From Hymenobacter terricola (GTDB lineage Bacteria; Bacteroidota; Bacteroidia; Cytophagales; Hymenobacteraceae), in NCBI RefSeq assembly GCF_017921975.2, contig NZ_JAGEMO020000042.1:1-64000 (forward strand): a stretch of DNA of 64,000 bases, written 5' to 3'. The notes beneath the pieces were generated by a model. The model was not told the DNA's origin. It did no database searches and worked only from the letters and a program-made list of their open reading frames with translations. The position numbers and the translations under genes were made by a program. Shown piece after piece: positions 62,117 to 64,000 of this stretch. Each line of letters opens with the position of its first letter. Within the stretch, counting starts at the first letter, position 1.

Positions 62117-64000
62117 ATGAACTTATTGATTGGACAAATCGGCCACCTGAGCATCATCCTAGCCTTTGCGGCGGCGCTGGTGGCGGCATATAGCTACTTC
62201 CAGGCCACACGGGGCCGGGCGCTCGGCGCGGAGGACCCCAGCTGGTTGCGCATTGCGCGCGGGGCCTTTTTTGTGCACGGCGCGGCTGTGTTCTCGGTCA
62301 TCGTGTGCTTGTTCAACATCATTCACGCGCATCGCTACGAGTATTACTACGCCTGGAGCCACAGCTCTAACCACCTGCCGGTGCAGTACATGATTTCCTG
62401 TTTCTGGGAGGGCCAGGAGGGCTCGTTCCTGCTCTGGATATTCTGGCAGGTATTACTGGGCTTCTGCATCATGCGCTTCAACCGCAAGTGGGAAGCGCCG
62501 GTGATGGCCGTGTTCAGCGGCGTGCAGCTGTTTCTGGTGAGCATGATTTTGGGCGTAGTGCTGGGCGGGGTGAAAATCGGCTCGTCGCCGTTCATCCTGC
62601 TGCGCGAGTTCCTCACCGACCTGCCGGTGTTCAAGATGAACCCGAATTTTGTACCCAAGGACGGCACCGGCCTGAATGCCCTGCTCCAGAACTACTGGAT
62701 GGTGATTCACCCGCCCACGCTGTTCCTGGGCTTTGCGCTCACGCTGGTGCCGTTTGCCTTCGCCATTGCCGGCCTCTGGAAACGCGAGCTGACCGCCTGG
62801 GTGAAACCGGCCTTGCCCTGGACCCTGGTGGGCGGCGGCGTGCTGGGCGTGGGCGTGGTGATGGGCGCCTACTGGGCCTACGAAACGCTGAACTTCGGCG
62901 GCTACTGGAACTGGGACCCGGTCGAAAACGCCGTGTACATCCCGTGGCTGGTGCTGGTGGCCTCGCTGCACGGCATGGTGCTCTGGCAGAAGCGCCGCGT
63001 GGGCCTGCGCACCGCGTTTGCGCTGGTGGTGGCCACGTTCGTGCTCATTCTGTACGCGACTTTCCTCACCCGCAGCGGCGTGCTGGGCAATGCCTCGGTG
63101 CACTCGTTCACGGATTTGGGCCTGTCGGGCCAGTTGTTTATCTACATGGCTTTCTTCACCGTGCTGTCCGTGGCCCTGCTGGCCTGGCGCTGGAAGGAAA
63201 TTCCGATTTCACCCAAAGAGCTGAACGCCTACAACCCCGAGCTGTGGGTTTTCGTGGGCGCGACGGTGCTGTGCCTGGGCGCGTTCCAGGTGCTGTTCAC
63301 GACCAGCATTCCGGTCTATAATTCCTTCATGGGCCTGATTGGCATCAAAACCAACGTGGCTCTGCCTGCCGACCAGATTGCCCACTACTCAAAAGCGCAG
63401 CTGTGGATGGGCGTATTCGTGGCCCTGCTCTCGGGCATCGCCCAGGTTATGTGGTGGCAGCGCAACGACAAGAATACCGTCGTCAACTCCCTGACGGCAC
63501 CCACGCTGCTGGCCCTGCTGGGCACGGCGCTGGTGGTGCTGCTGGTGCGCTACAATGGCCTCACCATTTCGCCGGCCTACGTGGTGCTGGCGCTGGCGGG
63601 CCTGTTTGGGGTGCTGGCCAATTTCGGCACCATCTTCACCCTGCTGCGCCGGGGCGTGCGGCTCTCGGGTGGCGCGGTGGCCCACCTGGGCATCGCGCTG
63701 ATGCTGCTGGGCATTCTGGCATCGTCAGGCTACTCCTCCATCATTTCGCGCAACGTGTCGGGCCTGCTGTATTCGCGGGATTTTGACGAGTCCCTGAACC
63801 GCGACAACGTGCTGCTGTGGCGCAACGAAACCACGCCCATGCACGGCTACGAGCTGACTTACACCGGCCAGTATTTCGACGTGCCCGGCGTGCCCGGCTA
63901 CGTGGATAAGCAGTACCTTTTCCGCACCGACGACGAGTACAAGGCCCTGGCCCGCGCCCCCATCATCAGCGAGGGCAAGACCTATTATAAGACCGGCGAC
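62117..64000 (+). CDS. ccmF: Heme lyase CcmF/CcsA-type, N-terminal 628 codons (runs off the right edge)
   Basis: The frame is open from ATG 62117 to the window end. It is a polytopic protein with CcmF features: QYMISCFWEGQEGSFLLWIFW, the WWD-type heme site YWNWDPVENAVYIPW (about residues 268-282), flanking helices, and ILYATFLTRSGVLGNASVHSF with a conserved His. CcmF attaches heme from CcmE to apocytochrome. The true length may be over 800 residues, so the C-terminal part is outside. It is separated from ccmE by the secreted protein and the HEPN/MNT pair. Confidence 0.9.
   Translation, partial: MNLLIGQIGHLSIILAFAAALVAAYSYFQATRGRALGAEDPSWLRIARGAFFVHGAAVFSVIVCLFNIIHAHRYEYYYAWSHSSNHLPVQYMISCFWEGQEGSFLLWIFWQVLLGFCIMRFNRKWEAPVMAVFSGVQLFLVSMILGVVLGGVKIGSSPFILLREFLTDLPVFKMNPNFVPKDGTGLNALLQNYWMVIHPPTLFLGFALTLVPFAFAIAGLWKRELTAWVKPALPWTLVGGGVLGVGVVMGAYWAYETLNFGGYWNWDPVENAVYIPWLVLVASLHGMVLWQKRRVGLRTAFALVVATFVLILYATFLTRSGVLGNASVHSFTDLGLSGQLFIYMAFFTVLSVALLAWRWKEIPISPKELNAYNPELWVFVGATVLCLGAFQVLFTTSIPVYNSFMGLIGIKTNVALPADQIAHYSKAQLWMGVFVALLSGIAQVMWWQRNDKNTVVNSLTAPTLLALLGTALVVLLVRYNGLTISPAYVVLALAGLFGVLANFGTIFTLLRRGVRLSGGAVAHLGIALMLLGILASSGYSSIISRNVSGLLYSRDFDESLNRDNVLLWRNETTPMHGYELTYTGQYFDVPGVPGYVDKQYLFRTDDEYKALARAPIISEGKTYYKTGD

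Overview
The window looks like chromosome of a GC-rich Bacteroidota (Cytophagales), most like Hymenobacter. The evidence is a PorU/PorV type IX secretion pair, T9SS C-terminal sorting domains, a SusC-like TonB receptor with a DUF4249 lipoprotein, a CcmE of the Cys type, NuoM/NuoN, weak Shine-Dalgarno sites, and several exact matches to the Bacteroidota -7 box (TAnnTTTG). About 50 intact genes and five broken ones are supported. No tRNA, rRNA, CRISPR array or prophage was seen.

Layout. 1-118: start of an IS5-type transposase cut by the window edge. 250-1390: two paralogous secreted carboxypeptidase-regulatory-like proteins with similar promoters. 1468-6098 (minus): an ABC ATPase and a permease fused to an M1 aminopeptidase domain. 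6361-6934: a decayed sensor/LytTR locus. 7016-13011: DUF4249 lipoprotein, TonB receptor and a second outer-membrane barrel. 13356-14106: a frameshifted membrane AraC regulator. 14265-20595: PolB-like exonuclease, lipoprotein, alcohol dehydrogenase, two DUF1990 proteins, endonuclease V, a T9SS-domain remnant, a glutamyl-tRNA synthetase-like enzyme and a VOC protein. 20710-27900: T9SS-exported serine hydrolase, nuoM-nuoN, lipoproteins, a VanX-type dipeptidase. 28096-35199 (minus): purH-mreB-mreC-mreD-PBP2-SDR, the cell-elongation cluster. 35430-39833: a broken DUF3592 gene, then acyl-CoA dehydrogenase, PIG-L deacetylase, SAM methyltransferase and GT2, a compact set that may make an unknown glycoconjugate. 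40098-45907: outer-membrane barrel, 2Fe-2S ferredoxin, ArsR regulator, secreted regulatory-domain protein, type II NADH dehydrogenase and an M16 protein without its metal motif. 46030-57651: PorV, PorU, phosphatidylserine synthase, MBL hydrolase, FAD oxidoreductase and a large TolB-like barrel protein. 57909-64000: ccmB-ccmC-ccmD-ccmE, a secreted protein, a HEPN/MNT toxin-antitoxin pair, and ccmF running off the end.

The most striking structure outside genes is a family of dispersed palindromes (seven copies, five of 96-102 bp) with a shared CGTCATG...CATCTC-like arm, all between genes. Within a copy the two arms change together, while the loop is free. A second family has four GAGGAAT heptads facing a degenerate complementary arm (two copies), and a third is a 35-nt motif on both sides of ccmBCD in opposite orientations. 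Single-base frameshifts are unusually frequent in small accessory genes, which is either pseudogene decay or sequence error.
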